From positions 49,275 to 113,274 of the forward strand of contig SCUK01000071.1 in NCBI GenBank assembly GCA_004297445.1: 64,000 nt of DNA, in the 5' to 3' direction. Within the stretch, counting starts at the first letter, position 1, and every line of letters begins with the position of its first letter. Shown piece after piece: positions 1-8,733 of this stretch. The position numbers and the translations under genes are program-made. A model generated the notes under the pieces. That model was not told the DNA's origin, did no database searches, and saw nothing but the letters and a program-made list of their open reading frames with translations. This DNA is from Anaerolineae bacterium (GTDB taxonomy: Bacteria; Chloroflexota; Anaerolineae; Anaerolineales; UBA11579).

Positions 1-2
1 TG

Positions 3-914
3 GCAAGCAACGTGTGGGTGTTCGTGGCCGCCCGGGCCATCACGTCGTTCGCGCTTGGCAACAGCGGCCTGATGATGACGACGCTCACCGAGCGCCTGCC
101 GCGCAACCGCCTCGGGCTGGGTTTTTCCATCATGAACAGCGCCGCGCCCATCGGCGCGTTCCTCGGCCCGCTCATCGGCGGCCCCATCGTGGACCGTTTT
201 GGCTTCCCCACTCTTCTCGTGGTGAACACCGTCCTGCTGCTGGGGGTGGTGCTCGGGTTGGCGTTGGGGTACCGCGACGAATTCGTGGGCAGGAACACTG
301 GCCCCCTCCTGCGCATGGCGATGCAATCCTTCCAAATCCTGTGGAACTCGCGCCGCCTGCGCTGGCTGTTCCCGGCGCTGTTTTTTGTCTTCGGCGGCTG
401 GATGCTCTCGTTCACCTACGTGCCTATTGCCGTCACCCAACTCTACACCGGCCCGGAGCCCGGCAAAGCCATCGGCCTGGTGCTGGGCGCCAGCGGCGTC
501 ACCACCCTGCTGCTTAGCCCCTTGCTCGGCGCGCTCGCCGACCGCTTCGGCCAGTGGCGGTTGCTCTTCATCGGCGGAGTCGTCACCCTCATCCTGTGGC
601 CCATCCCCGCCTTCCTGCCGGATATCTGGTCCTTCGGCGTGGTGTGGGCGTTGCTCAACGGCGTGGTCTCGGCCATCTTTGCCCTGTCATTCAGCGTCCT
701 TGCCAGTTCCACCACCGATGACGTGCGTGGCCGGGTGATGTCCTTTGCCTACCTTCCCGCCAATGTTGGTTTCACCATGGGCGCGGCGCTCGGCACGCTC
801 ATCACCCGCTCCAGCGTGTTTAACGTGTTCCCCGCGTCGGCGGCGATGACTGCCTTCGGCCTGCTACTCCTGTACATCGCCTATCGCCAGCCGGTCTTGG
901 CCGCGGCCGGGTAG
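3..914 (+). CDS. MFS transporter, C-terminal part (runs in from the left edge)
   Basis: This is the C-terminal part of a major facilitator superfamily permease. The frame is open from the first bases of the window, so the true start lies outside it. A GTG at 12 would begin in the middle of a transmembrane helix and is not a credible start. About eight or nine hydrophobic helices are visible, ending in a short cytoplasmic tail. The segment GPLIGGPIVDRFG and the later ALADRFGQWRLL are the loop signatures that follow MFS helices. The substrate cannot be told from this part. The gene converges on the cytochrome gene at 976-2709, and the two share the hairpin at 932-956. Confidence 0.85.
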   Translation, partial: ASNVWVFVAARAITSFALGNSGLMMTTLTERLPRNRLGLGFSIMNSAAPIGAFLGPLIGGPIVDRFGFPTLLVVNTVLLLGVVLGLALGYRDEFVGRNTGPLLRMAMQSFQILWNSRRLRWLFPALFFVFGGWMLSFTYVPIAVTQLYTGPEPGKAIGLVLGASGVTTLLLSPLLGALADRFGQWRLLFIGGVVTLILWPIPAFLPDIWSFGVVWALLNGVVSAIFALSFSVLASSTTDDVRGRVMSFAYLPANVGFTMGAALGTLITRSSVFNVFPASAAMTAFGLLLLYIAYRQPVLAAAG

Positions 915-931
915 TATCAGAATCAATAAAG

Positions 932-956
932 CGACCCCGTGCGTCGCACGGGGTCG
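932..956. terminator. Bidirectional terminator hairpin between convergent genes
   Basis: Perfect 11-bp stem with a 3-nt loop (or 12 bp with a 1-nt centre). It starts CGACCCCGTGCG, lies 18 nt after the MFS stop codon and 20 nt from the end of the converging cytochrome gene. An A-rich stretch on its left gives a short U-run for leftward transcripts. Confidence 0.75.
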
Positions 957-975
957 TAATGGTTACCGGCTCCTC

Positions 976-2709
976 CTACTTTTCCGGTAACCCGGCAGTA
1001 ATCCAACTCAGCAGCGCTTCGATCTCATCCGCCAGCATCTGGCCGAAGTGCCCGCCAGCCTCCTGACGCACCACCATCACGCTGGCCGCCGGCGCATCCG
1101 TGTCCACCACCGGCCCATTGCGGCTGCCGGTCAGCAGGCCGCGGTAACTGTTCAGGTCGAGACCTGCGCTGGCTTCGGGCCCGCTGTGGCAGGCGGTGCA
1201 GCGCGCTTCAAAGATATTGCGAAAAACATCTTCATAGGTGTAGTTCCCGGCGGTGAGGAACGGGCTGGTGTTCTTCAACTGGTAGAGCTCGCGTTCCAGG
1301 ACCGGCTGCAGGGCCGGCGAATCGAACCCGGCGTAGACCCAGCCGCTGCCGTGGCAGGCGGCATTGCCGCAGAACGAGCCGTCCACCGGGGGCGTTCCGG
1401 TCAGGGCCGTCAGGTCGGTCTCCGGGTCGGTGGGCGGGTGGCAGGAAGCACAGGTGGTGTCGATGGCATCGTCGTGCAGCGCAATCCAGCTGCTGTGGGT
1501 GTGGCTGTAGGGCTGGGGGCCGCTCAGAACTTCAATTTGGGTCACCTGCTGCGAGCCTTCCACGACCACCGGGATAGCATGGCACAGGTTGCACTCCAGC
1601 CGGATGGCTTCGCCGGTCTGGGTCACGTGCTTGCCGTCATGGCAGCGGAAACAGCCGGGGTCGTATTTGTGTCCCAGGTTGTTCGGGTGGCTGTCCCAAT
1701 CGGATTTCTGTTCCGGGAACACGCTCTCGGCGTAAATTTCCTGCAGGGACAGAATCGCCTGCTGGATGTCTTCCTGCTGGCTGGCGAACACATCCGGGTA
1801 GTTCTGCTCGTAGAAGCCTGCCAGCGCCGTCATCGCCTCGGTGGCGCTTTCCTTATCGGGGTATTCCACCGTCAGCAACGCCACGCTTTCGCGTACCACA
1901 AATGGCAGCTCGCTGCTGATGAGCCCCTTGGTAATCGCGTTGCTCACCGCGTCCTGCGGCTTGCTCACCTTGTGGGTGATGCGGTTGTGGCAGGTGATGC
2001 AGTCCATCTGCACCAGCGTTTGTCCCGCCACGTCTTCCGGGCCGATGCCCGACTCAAGGTCATAGAATTCGGTCACATTGCCATCTTTGTCCACCACGCG
2101 TACATACGAGATTTCCTGCTCCAGGCTGTCGTTCGCCAGGTAGTAGACATCGCTCTCTACATGCCAGTGGATGCCGTAGCCCAGCCCTTCGCGCCCCGTG
2201 CCGCCGCCGGTCTTAAGCACCAGGAAGGTGGAGACAATGGAGTTGGCTTCATCCGTCTGGTAACGGCGCAGTTCGCGCAGGCTGTCGTCAGAGAATTTTT
2301 CCGGGAAATGACAGGTCTCGCAACTCTCGCGCGCCGGGCGCATTTGCACGGCCCGAATCGGATATTCATACTGTTTGGTGATGTTTAACACCACGTGCCG
2401 CAAATCGCCGGCCTTGCGGGTGAACTGCGTGGTGATCACGTCGCGGCCGATGTGGCACTCCACACACTGCACGCGGGCGTGCGGCGAAATGAGATAGGCG
2501 CTGTATTCCGGCGGCATGGTGTGGCAGGCCGTGCCGCAAAATTCCGAGGAGTTGGTGTACGTCCAGCCGGCGGTTCCGCCTGCCAGCACCAGAACGGTGA
2601 GCAGGCCCATCACCGCGTAGGGCAGAACCCGCAGCCAGCGCGGCGACCCGGCCGGTGGAAAGAAGAAGCGCTTCAGCCAGGCTAACACAGGGGTCAAGCG
2701 TTGTCGCAT
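976..2709 (-). CDS. Membrane-anchored nonahaem c-type cytochrome, NapC/NirT-like N-terminus
   Basis: 577 residues. A short basic N-terminus is followed by one transmembrane helix (about 29-50) and nine haem-attachment motifs, so this is an electron-transfer protein outside the membrane. The first motif is CX3CH (C58-H63), followed directly by T-M as in NapC/NrfH quinol dehydrogenases. Seven are standard CX2CH (at about C82, C130, C237, C353, C373, C420, C504), and one is CX4CH (C447-H453). The last 60 residues, with a single CX2CH, resemble planctomycete-type cytochrome domains ending in a WI-x-AG-x-PE motif. By family analogy it takes electrons from the quinone pool; its partner is unknown. 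It has its own promoter region, with the shared operator at 2820-2840. Confidence 0.88.
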   Translation of the reverse strand: MRQRLTPVLAWLKRFFFPPAGSPRWLRVLPYAVMGLLTVLVLAGGTAGWTYTNSSEFCGTACHTMPPEYSAYLISPHARVQCVECHIGRDVITTQFTRKAGDLRHVVLNITKQYEYPIRAVQMRPARESCETCHFPEKFSDDSLRELRRYQTDEANSIVSTFLVLKTGGGTGREGLGYGIHWHVESDVYYLANDSLEQEISYVRVVDKDGNVTEFYDLESGIGPEDVAGQTLVQMDCITCHNRITHKVSKPQDAVSNAITKGLISSELPFVVRESVALLTVEYPDKESATEAMTALAGFYEQNYPDVFASQQEDIQQAILSLQEIYAESVFPEQKSDWDSHPNNLGHKYDPGCFRCHDGKHVTQTGEAIRLECNLCHAIPVVVEGSQQVTQIEVLSGPQPYSHTHSSWIALHDDAIDTTCASCHPPTDPETDLTALTGTPPVDGSFCGNAACHGSGWVYAGFDSPALQPVLERELYQLKNTSPFLTAGNYTYEDVFRNIFEARCTACHSGPEASAGLDLNSYRGLLTGSRNGPVVDTDAPAASVMVVRQEAGGHFGQMLADEIEALLSWITAGLPEK

Positions 2710-2819
2710 CCGGTTACCTCATTCAGTCGGTTTTGTAATCCTGTGAAATCAGATAATCAATCTCTGAAACAGCGATGTTTCATTATGACGAATCGACTGC
2801 CAGACGCGTGAGTGACACA

Positions 2820-2840
2820 TGTCCCAAATCCTCTGGGACA
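2820..2840 (-). promoter_or_regulatory. Shared respiratory operator, copy 1 (perfect)
   Basis: Perfect interrupted palindrome TGTCCCA-N7-TGGGACA; flanking bases extend the arms to 11 bp (2816-2826 and 2834-2844). It lies 32 nt upstream of a leftward -10-like box (CATAAT, 2782-2787) that serves the nonahaem gene starting at 2709. The expected -35 position shows no consensus, which suits an activator-dependent promoter. Copies 2 and 3 precede the other two respiratory units. Confidence 0.55.
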
Positions 2841-2850
2841 TGTGAACCGC

Positions 2851-2888
2851 GGGATAAAAAGAAGCAGGGCGCATGCGCGCCCTGCTTC
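2851..2888 (-). terminator. Rho-independent terminator after the decahaem gene
   Basis: 12-bp perfect stem GAAGCAGGGCGC with an ATGC loop (2861-2888). On the minus strand the stem is followed by TTTTTAT. It lies 34 nt past the stop of the gene at 2923-5022, so decahaem transcripts should end before the nonahaem promoter. Confidence 0.85.
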
Positions 2889-2922
2889 CGTTACCCAGGG
2901 AAGGGAAATTGGGGGATGGCCC

Positions 2923-5022
2923 TTATGGGCGCACCATGCCGGCCGTGCTGCCGCCCATCGCCTGGATCGAGTCGATCAGGATTTGAGCCACATACGCGCC
3001 GTTGTGGGCGAACCCACCGGGGTCTTTGGTGGCGTACTGGTAGTTGTAGGCTGCCCGCAGCAGGTTGGGCGTCCACGTGGCGTAGTTGCCTTCGCTCACA
3101 CCGTCGCCATTGGCGTCAGCCATGAAGTAGGGGTAGGTGTACGCATCGTAGAGGATGGTCACGCCAGCGGTGTTGGTGGAGTAGGCCACCATCGCCGCAT
3201 ACAGCGCTTCCTTGAGTCCCTCGATTTCGCCCGCCACGCCCTCGGTCACGTCGCCGTCGCCATCATAGTCCGGGGCTTCCAAGCGGATGTTAGCAAGGTC
3301 CGCAGCGGTGGCCACGTTCTCGTGGCAGGTGGCGCAGGTTTCCACGTTCACCTGCTGGGTGTGAGCGTTGTGGCACTCGGTGCAGTCATCGGCCGGGCCC
3401 ACGTGAGCGAACAGACCCGCGTATTCCTTACCGGGGAACTGGGCCGCGCCAGCGGCATCACTGCCGTAGCGAGTGGCGCCGGCGGCAAAGTAGTGGATGT
3501 TCAGGAAGCGGCCTTCGAACACTTCGTCATCACCCTTGCCGGCCACGGCGGTGTTCACCGCGTTGGCGGAGGAACGGCCCTGGTGGCAGGTCATGCACAG
3601 GTTGGTGTCCAGATTCTCTGAAGTAACTTTCAGGCCGCTGGGGAAGGTCACCGAAGCGACTTCATAGCGCTCGCCACCGGCCTGGTCCAAGTGGCAGGTG
3701 GTGCACAGGAAGCCATTGGCGGTGGGCTGGTTGATGGCCACGCCGCCCTGCTGGATGTAGAGCGGCAGACCATAGGCGCTGTGGCAGCGGCTGCACGAAG
3801 CAGGCACTTCACCATCGGCATCCCAGTCACGGAACGGTAGTTCCGACCCGGCGAAGTGGCCCTGGTCGATGCGGTGCATGGCGGTCATGTCGATGCCGAC
3901 ATTCAAGTCTTCAATTGAGTCGTACAGCAACTCAATGATGTACTTGCCGCCGTGCGCAAACGCACCCGGGTCCTTGATGGACATCTGGTAATTGTAGGCT
4001 GCCTTCAGCAGGCGGGCGGTCCAGCTGGCGTAGCCGCCTTCGCCCTCATCCAGCGTGCCGTTGGCATTGGCATCCGCATAGAAGTAGGGGTAGGTGTCGG
4101 CGTCATAGCCAATGGCCGCGCCGGCCACATCCGTGGCATAGGTCTGCATGGCGGCGTACAGGCTTTCCTGGAGGCCGGTCATCTCATAGTAGATGCCTTC
4201 TTCCATATCGCCGTCGCCGTCATAGTCCACTGCCGAGGACAGCATACGCACATCTTTGAGGTCTTCCACGGCTTCGACATCTTCATGGCACGCGGCGCAT
4301 TCCGTCACTTTGACTTCAAGTGTGTGCGTGTTGTGGCAGTCGATGCAGGTGCGATAGTCGTCGACGTGGGCGAAGAAACCATCGTAGGTCTTGCCCGCGT
4401 ATTCGTAGCCGCCCTGTGCCGCAGTGCCGTACTTGGTGGCCGCCGCCGCAAAGTAATGGATGTTGGTGAAGCGCAGGTCGGCGCTCACGGTGTCCACGTC
4501 TTCGGTCAGGGCCAGTTCTTCAAAGGTGGTGTCCAGAGTGACCTTGGAGGCACGGCCCTGGTGGCACTGCATACAGCGCGACTCATCGCCGAGACCGGTG
4601 AGTTCGATGCCCGAGGGCATCGTCACGCTGGTCATGCTGACGGTCACGTCGTTATGGCAGGTGGCACAGGTCACGGTAGTGCCCAGGGCGGCATCGGCTT
4701 CCACGGAACCGGCGGCAGAGCCGTCAGCCCCGATGTAGTCCAGATAGCCGCCTTCGCTATGGCACTTGGCGCAGGACGCTTGGACCACGCCGTCTTCGTC
4801 CCAGTAGCGGAAGGCTTGGGCCTCAAAATCTGCGTGGCCGGAAGACTGCCAGGCCTCCAGGAAGGGCACGGTCAGCGGAGCTTCGACAGGGCCAGCCGGC
4901 ACCTCGTCGGTGGGCGCAACAGGCGCCACCTCCTCGGTGGGCGTGGCGCCTGTCTGGGTCCCACAGGCTGCCAGCAATAGCAGCGCGGCTCCCAAAAACA
5001 GAACAGGAATCAGTTTTCTCAT
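2923..5022 (-). CDS. Decahaem c-type cytochrome lipoprotein of two tandem pentahaem modules
   Basis: 699 residues with a lipoprotein signal peptide (lipobox LLAAC, Cys20) and a Thr/Pro/Glu-rich linker, so it is predicted to be anchored outside the membrane. Ten CX2CH motifs fall in two clearly homologous halves: C84, C119, C150, C226, C242 and C410, C440, C476, C547, C563. Each half has the same order: an Asp-rich stretch before the first haem, a CMxCHQGR motif, a conserved NIHYFAA (possible distal His), a CHNxH motif, a DYDGDGD loop, and an AAYNYQ / KDPG / FAHxG helix region. The Asp/Asn loops look like calcium-binding loops. No known decahaem family was recognised with certainty. Operator copy 2 lies upstream. 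Confidence 0.88.
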   Translation of the reverse strand: MRKLIPVLFLGAALLLLAACGTQTGATPTEEVAPVAPTDEVPAGPVEAPLTVPFLEAWQSSGHADFEAQAFRYWDEDGVVQASCAKCHSEGGYLDYIGADGSAAGSVEADAALGTTVTCATCHNDVTVSMTSVTMPSGIELTGLGDESRCMQCHQGRASKVTLDTTFEELALTEDVDTVSADLRFTNIHYFAAAATKYGTAAQGGYEYAGKTYDGFFAHVDDYRTCIDCHNTHTLEVKVTECAACHEDVEAVEDLKDVRMLSSAVDYDGDGDMEEGIYYEMTGLQESLYAAMQTYATDVAGAAIGYDADTYPYFYADANANGTLDEGEGGYASWTARLLKAAYNYQMSIKDPGAFAHGGKYIIELLYDSIEDLNVGIDMTAMHRIDQGHFAGSELPFRDWDADGEVPASCSRCHSAYGLPLYIQQGGVAINQPTANGFLCTTCHLDQAGGERYEVASVTFPSGLKVTSENLDTNLCMTCHQGRSSANAVNTAVAGKGDDEVFEGRFLNIHYFAAGATRYGSDAAGAAQFPGKEYAGLFAHVGPADDCTECHNAHTQQVNVETCATCHENVATAADLANIRLEAPDYDGDGDVTEGVAGEIEGLKEALYAAMVAYSTNTAGVTILYDAYTYPYFMADANGDGVSEGNYATWTPNLLRAAYNYQYATKDPGGFAHNGAYVAQILIDSIQAMGGSTAGMVRP

Positions 5023-5131
5023 AAATGCTCTCCTTCCCCTTTCCCAGGGATGTAGTCATCTGAACAGGCGCGAAATTCCACCTATTCCCTCTAAATATAT
5101 CGTTATTGTCCGGGCAACACATAGAGGAGGG

Positions 5132-5152
5132 TGTCCCACGATGTTGGGTACA
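5132..5152 (-). promoter_or_regulatory. Shared respiratory operator, copy 2
   Basis: TGTCCCA-N7-GGGTACA on the plus strand; read toward the gene it is TGTACCC-N7-TGGGACA. The promoter-proximal half TGGGACA is identical to copies 1 and 3. It lies 32 nt upstream of a leftward TATATT box (5094-5099) serving the decahaem lipoprotein gene (start 5022). The rest of the 321-nt gap holds only this promoter and the terminator at 5271-5310. Confidence 0.5.
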
Positions 5153-5270
5153 TATGTCCTTCGCGAAAACAAGCCAAATCGGACGATTTTGTCATATTAT
5201 AGACGCGTGCCGAGCCGCATCGCATCCGCCAGATGGGGGGCAGCCAGGAATTCGCCGGCCAACCCGCCAT

Positions 5271-5310
5271 GCTAAAAGAACCGTGCGAAGAGTGGAACTC
5301 TTCGCACGGT
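5271..5310 (-). terminator. Rho-independent terminator of the Rieske/cytochrome b operon
   Basis: A 14-bp perfect stem (5280-5293 with 5297-5310, loop GGA) begins 34 nt after the heptahaem fusion gene stop. It is followed on the minus strand by TTCTTTTAGC. Confidence 0.85.
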
Positions 5311-5343
5311 CGGAAATGTCAGGCCTTGCTCGACGCGCAGCAG

Positions 5344-7455
5344 CTAATTGTCCGGCGCGCCGGCGGCGATCCAATCCAGGATGACCTGAATGCTTTCGGC
5401 GCTCAGTTCCTGCCGCGGTGGCATCTTGTCGCCAAAGGTCTGCAGGTTCTGAATCTTTTGCGCCAGGATGCTGCCCGCCACATCGCCAGGGATGACGGCC
5501 GGGCCGTTATCCCCGCTGGTGATGACAGACTGAGCATCGCTCGCCACCCAGCCGCCGCCGGGGTCGCTGGCGCTGTGGCAGATTTCGCACTTGGCTTGCA
5601 GGATGGGCAGTACCGATACACGGAAGGACGGCGCGCCGCTCTGGCCGCCCTCGCTTTCCGGCAGCGAAAGCAGGAAGTCCACGATGTCCTGAATCTGCTG
5701 CGAGGAGAGGATGCCGCCCCAGGCGATCATCGCCGTGTTTTCATGCCCGTCGTTAATCGTGTTGAAGATTGACTCCGACGTATTGGACGACTGGAAAGCC
5801 GCCGTGCGCAGCGAGGGACCCACACCGCCATCGGCGTTGATGCCGTGGCACTGCGAGCACACTGTGGCGAAGATCTCGCCGCCGGTCAGTGATACCGTAT
5901 CGGACTGCACATCCGGCGGAAGATCCACCGGCGGGTTGGCTTCCCAACTTCGCAGGAAGGCCACCAGCGCATCCAGGTTCGCGTCGTCCAGCGGGCCGCC
6001 ATACGCCAATCCAAACGGCGACATGCCGAAATTGGGCTGCCCCTGGGCAATGATGGCGCGCAGGGTGATATCGTCGCGGGTTTTCAGATACTCGGCGGTG
6101 CTGATGGGGGCGATGATGTCGCCGGCGCGGGTGGGGTTGGGCCCGCCCTCGCCGAAGGCGCCATGGCAGGAAGAGCAGTTCTGGCTGAAGATATCCTGCC
6201 CCAGGCCGGAACCGGTGCCCAGCGAGGCATTCCAGGTGTAGGTCACCAGTGCATCCAGTTGTTCCGGGGTGAGCAGGTCGCCCCATACCGGCATGGTCTC
6301 GTGCGAGCCGCCGGTGGTGATGATTTCAATGGCTTCGGTCATTGTGCCGGCCGAAGGTACACGCGCCGGATGGCAGGCCGTGCACCGTTCCTGGTAGAGC
6401 GGTTTGCCGTCTGCGCCCGTTTCGGGGTCAACCACGTAGCCCGCCAGGCTGCGAATCTGTTCTTCCGTTAGCCGGTCGCCCCAGGCGGGCATTTCGAGGT
6501 GCAGCCCGCCCTGGCGGATGGTGGCGCTCAGTTCTTCTTCCGTGCCGCTCACCGCCACCGAGGCTCCATGGCAGCTGGCGCAGTTGGTGGCGAACAGGCG
6601 CTGTCCGTCCGGCGCCACCAGGAAGTTCAGCAGTGCGGTTTGTTCTTCAAGGCTGAGAAGCCCCGCCCACTGCTCCACGCCTTCCACCCCTTCATGCGCC
6701 GGATAGGCCGTGCCTTGCAGCAGGGCGTTCTTCAACTCAACCGGCTCGGAGGCCACCAGCGCTTCCGCGCTGTGGCAGGCGCCGCAGGTTTCGGCAAAGA
6801 ACTGGCTGCCCTTGGGAGAAAGGATGAAACCCGCCAGCGCATCGATCTGGTCGCTGGTCAGGTCGGCGCCCCAGGCCGGCATGCCTTCATGGCCGCCCTG
6901 GGCGATGATTTCGTGCAGGTTCGCGCCTTCCGGCACCTGGATGCTGGGACCGTGGCAGGCCGCGCAATTGGCGGCGTACAGGGCGGCGGTCGCGTCGCCG
7001 CTGGCGGTGGCCTCCGGCGGCGGCGCTTCGTTTATTGACAGCACCGTCAGGCCGATGATGCCCAGCATGCCCAGCGTCGTGAGGACGGTCACCCAGCGTC
7101 GTTTGCTGAAATGGCGAAAGCGGCTGGCATCCAGAAACGGCAGGCCGAACAACAGCAGAATGGCCAGCGTGGGGATGACCACCACGCCGATGACTTCCAG
7201 ATTGCCGGGGAAATACTTAAGCAGTTGGAACAGGAATAGGAAATACCATTCCGGGCGCGGGGTGTAGGTGGCATCGGCGGGGTTGGCGCGTTCCTCAAGC
7301 GGCGCGCCAACAAAATAGGCCAGCGCGATGAGCGCCAGGAAGATGACCAGCGAAATGACCGCATCTTTGAACAGGATGTCCGGGAAGAAGGGCAGGCCCT
7401 TCTCCTTCTTTTTCTTATAACTGTCGAGATAATCTTTTTTCTCTTGTTCGTTCAT
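5344..7455 (-). CDS. Cytochrome b C-terminal (subunit IV-like) domain fused to seven c-type haem domains
   Basis: 703 residues. Residues 1-145 match the C-terminal part of cytochrome b / subunit IV: three transmembrane helices (about 31-50, 85-105, 121-141) and the quinol-oxidation motif PEWYF at 68-72. The rest, outside the membrane, holds seven CX2CH sites (CAACH, CGACH, CASCH, CTACH, CSSCH, CSQCH, CEICH), six of them in class-I cytochrome domains. Most domains have a distal Met in a GMPAWG-like motif. The second (CGACH) has no Met there and offers a His (YPAHEG) instead, so its ligation may differ. The gene follows cytochrome b with a 3-nt gap. The architecture implies that electrons leaving the Rieske centre enter a built-in haem wire. 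Ordinary cytochrome bc or b6f subunits carry at most one or two haems here. Confidence 0.88.
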   Translation of the reverse strand: MNEQEKKDYLDSYKKKKEKGLPFFPDILFKDAVISLVIFLALIALAYFVGAPLEERANPADATYTPRPEWYFLFLFQLLKYFPGNLEVIGVVVIPTLAILLLFGLPFLDASRFRHFSKRRWVTVLTTLGMLGIIGLTVLSINEAPPPEATASGDATAALYAANCAACHGPSIQVPEGANLHEIIAQGGHEGMPAWGADLTSDQIDALAGFILSPKGSQFFAETCGACHSAEALVASEPVELKNALLQGTAYPAHEGVEGVEQWAGLLSLEEQTALLNFLVAPDGQRLFATNCASCHGASVAVSGTEEELSATIRQGGLHLEMPAWGDRLTEEQIRSLAGYVVDPETGADGKPLYQERCTACHPARVPSAGTMTEAIEIITTGGSHETMPVWGDLLTPEQLDALVTYTWNASLGTGSGLGQDIFSQNCSSCHGAFGEGGPNPTRAGDIIAPISTAEYLKTRDDITLRAIIAQGQPNFGMSPFGLAYGGPLDDANLDALVAFLRSWEANPPVDLPPDVQSDTVSLTGGEIFATVCSQCHGINADGGVGPSLRTAAFQSSNTSESIFNTINDGHENTAMIAWGGILSSQQIQDIVDFLLSLPESEGGQSGAPSFRVSVLPILQAKCEICHSASDPGGGWVASDAQSVITSGDNGPAVIPGDVAGSILAQKIQNLQTFGDKMPPRQELSAESIQVILDWIAAGAPDN

Positions 7456-7458
7456 GGT

Positions 7459-8118
7459 TCACTCTCCGGCTTCCGGCGGGGCGCTGATGCCATTGCGAAT
7501 CACCAGGATCATGTGGACGCCGACCAGCAGCAGCAGCACGGCCGGCAGTACCCACACATGCACGCCATAGAAGCGCGCCAGCGTGACCTCGGAAAGCTCG
7601 GGGCCGCCGCGAATCACTCGCAAAATGAAGTCGCCCACCAGCGGGGCTGTACCGGCAATGCGCGTCCCCACCGTGGTGGCCCAGAAGGCGCGCTGGTCCC
7701 ACGGCAGCAGGTAGCCGGTGAAGCCGAACCCCAGCACCACCAGCAGCAACAACACGCCGGATGTCCAGGTGACTTCGCGCGGGTACTTGTAAGCGCCGTA
7801 ATAGATCACGCGCAGCATGTGCAGCACCGCCAGGATGACCATCGCGCTGGCCCCGTAGTGGTGCAGGCCGCGGATAAACCACCCCGCGGGCAATTCGTAG
7901 GTGATGAACTGCACCGTGTTGTATGCGTGGTCAGGGGTCGGCACGTAGTACAGCGTCAGCAGGATGCCGGTGACGATTTGATTGATGGCGATGAACAGGC
8001 TGGCGCTGCCCAGGGTGTACAGCCAGTTGACTTTGGGAATCTTGCGCAGGAAGATGCCTTCCCAGGCGGCGCGCCAGCCAATCCGGTCTTCCATCCAGTT
8101 TCCGATTCGGTTTATCAC
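7459..8118 (-). CDS. Cytochrome b, N-terminal (b6-like) subunit
   Basis: 219 residues, the usual length of cytochrome b6. Four transmembrane helices are visible, with paired haem-b ligands: His in GLHHYGAS and VLHMLR (second helix) and in GVHVW and GVHMI (fourth helix). The PWDQ and GYLLPW segments belong to the quinone-site region. It is split from its C-terminal half, which is the fused gene 3 nt downstream, and starts 2 nt after the Rieske gene stop. It conducts electrons across the membrane from quinol. Nothing nearby suggests photosynthesis, so a respiratory bc-type complex is the better reading. Confidence 0.92.
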   Translation of the reverse strand: MINRIGNWMEDRIGWRAAWEGIFLRKIPKVNWLYTLGSASLFIAINQIVTGILLTLYYVPTPDHAYNTVQFITYELPAGWFIRGLHHYGASAMVILAVLHMLRVIYYGAYKYPREVTWTSGVLLLLVVLGFGFTGYLLPWDQRAFWATTVGTRIAGTAPLVGDFILRVIRGGPELSEVTLARFYGVHVWVLPAVLLLLVGVHMILVIRNGISAPPEAGE

Positions 8119-8120
8119 GT

Positions 8121-8600
8121 TCAGCCTCCGAGAATGAATAACTGGTCGTCTTCGACCTTGACCTGCACCTGGTCCAGCGGCTTCGGCGGGGGACCGGCAA
8201 CCACTTTGCCATCTTTGGCAAACACCCCGTTGTGGCAGGGGCAGAAGAATGTCTCGTCATTCTCCACCCAGCGCACGCGGCAACCCAGGTGTGTACACAC
8301 GTTGGACATGGCGATGAAATCGCGCCCGTTTTCCGTGAGGATGTAGAAAGACAATTCCTGTTCATTGAGGATCCAGCCGGCCTTGCGCTGAATCTTGACT
8401 TTGAAGAGCGCCGGGACGCCGATTTCCACCTTGGAGGCGCGGCCCACCGGGATCCAGTCCTGCTCGGTTTGCTTCTTGAGCGCCGGCCCCACCACGTAGG
8501 CGACGGCCGGAATACCGAGAAGGGCGGTGATTAACCCGCCGATTCCTATCGTCGCCACGCTGAGAAAATTTCGCCGGGATAGTGTCTTATCTTCCGTCAT
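8121..8600 (-). CDS. Rieske [2Fe-2S] iron-sulphur protein
   Basis: 159 residues. The twin-arginine motif SRRNFLS precedes a single hydrophobic helix (Tat-exported, membrane-anchored). Both cluster-binding boxes are intact: CTHLGC and CPCHNG. A GPPPKPL proline loop follows. It is the high-potential electron acceptor from quinol in a bc-type complex, and the first gene of a three-gene operon with 2- and 3-nt gaps (Rieske, cytochrome b, fused C-terminal b/haem protein). Operator copy 3 and a TATAAC box lie upstream. Confidence 0.95.
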   Translation of the reverse strand: MTEDKTLSRRNFLSVATIGIGGLITALLGIPAVAYVVGPALKKQTEQDWIPVGRASKVEIGVPALFKVKIQRKAGWILNEQELSFYILTENGRDFIAMSNVCTHLGCRVRWVENDETFFCPCHNGVFAKDGKVVAGPPPKPLDQVQVKVEDDQLFILGG

Positions 8601-8733
8601 GCGATAGGCTCCTCTAAGTTATCCGTAATACGGGATTCAGAATCACAAGTCGGTTGGTCTGTGCGCTCCTCCAACCGGTTGCACTTCAATATAAAAGTTA
8701 TACTTTCAGACGCGGGGCGGTCAGAGGGACAAC

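Noticed and set aside
5344..8600. A photosynthetic cytochrome b6f complex
   Set aside because: The split b subunit resembles b6/IV, but no photosynthesis gene is present and the fused c domains indicate respiratory use.
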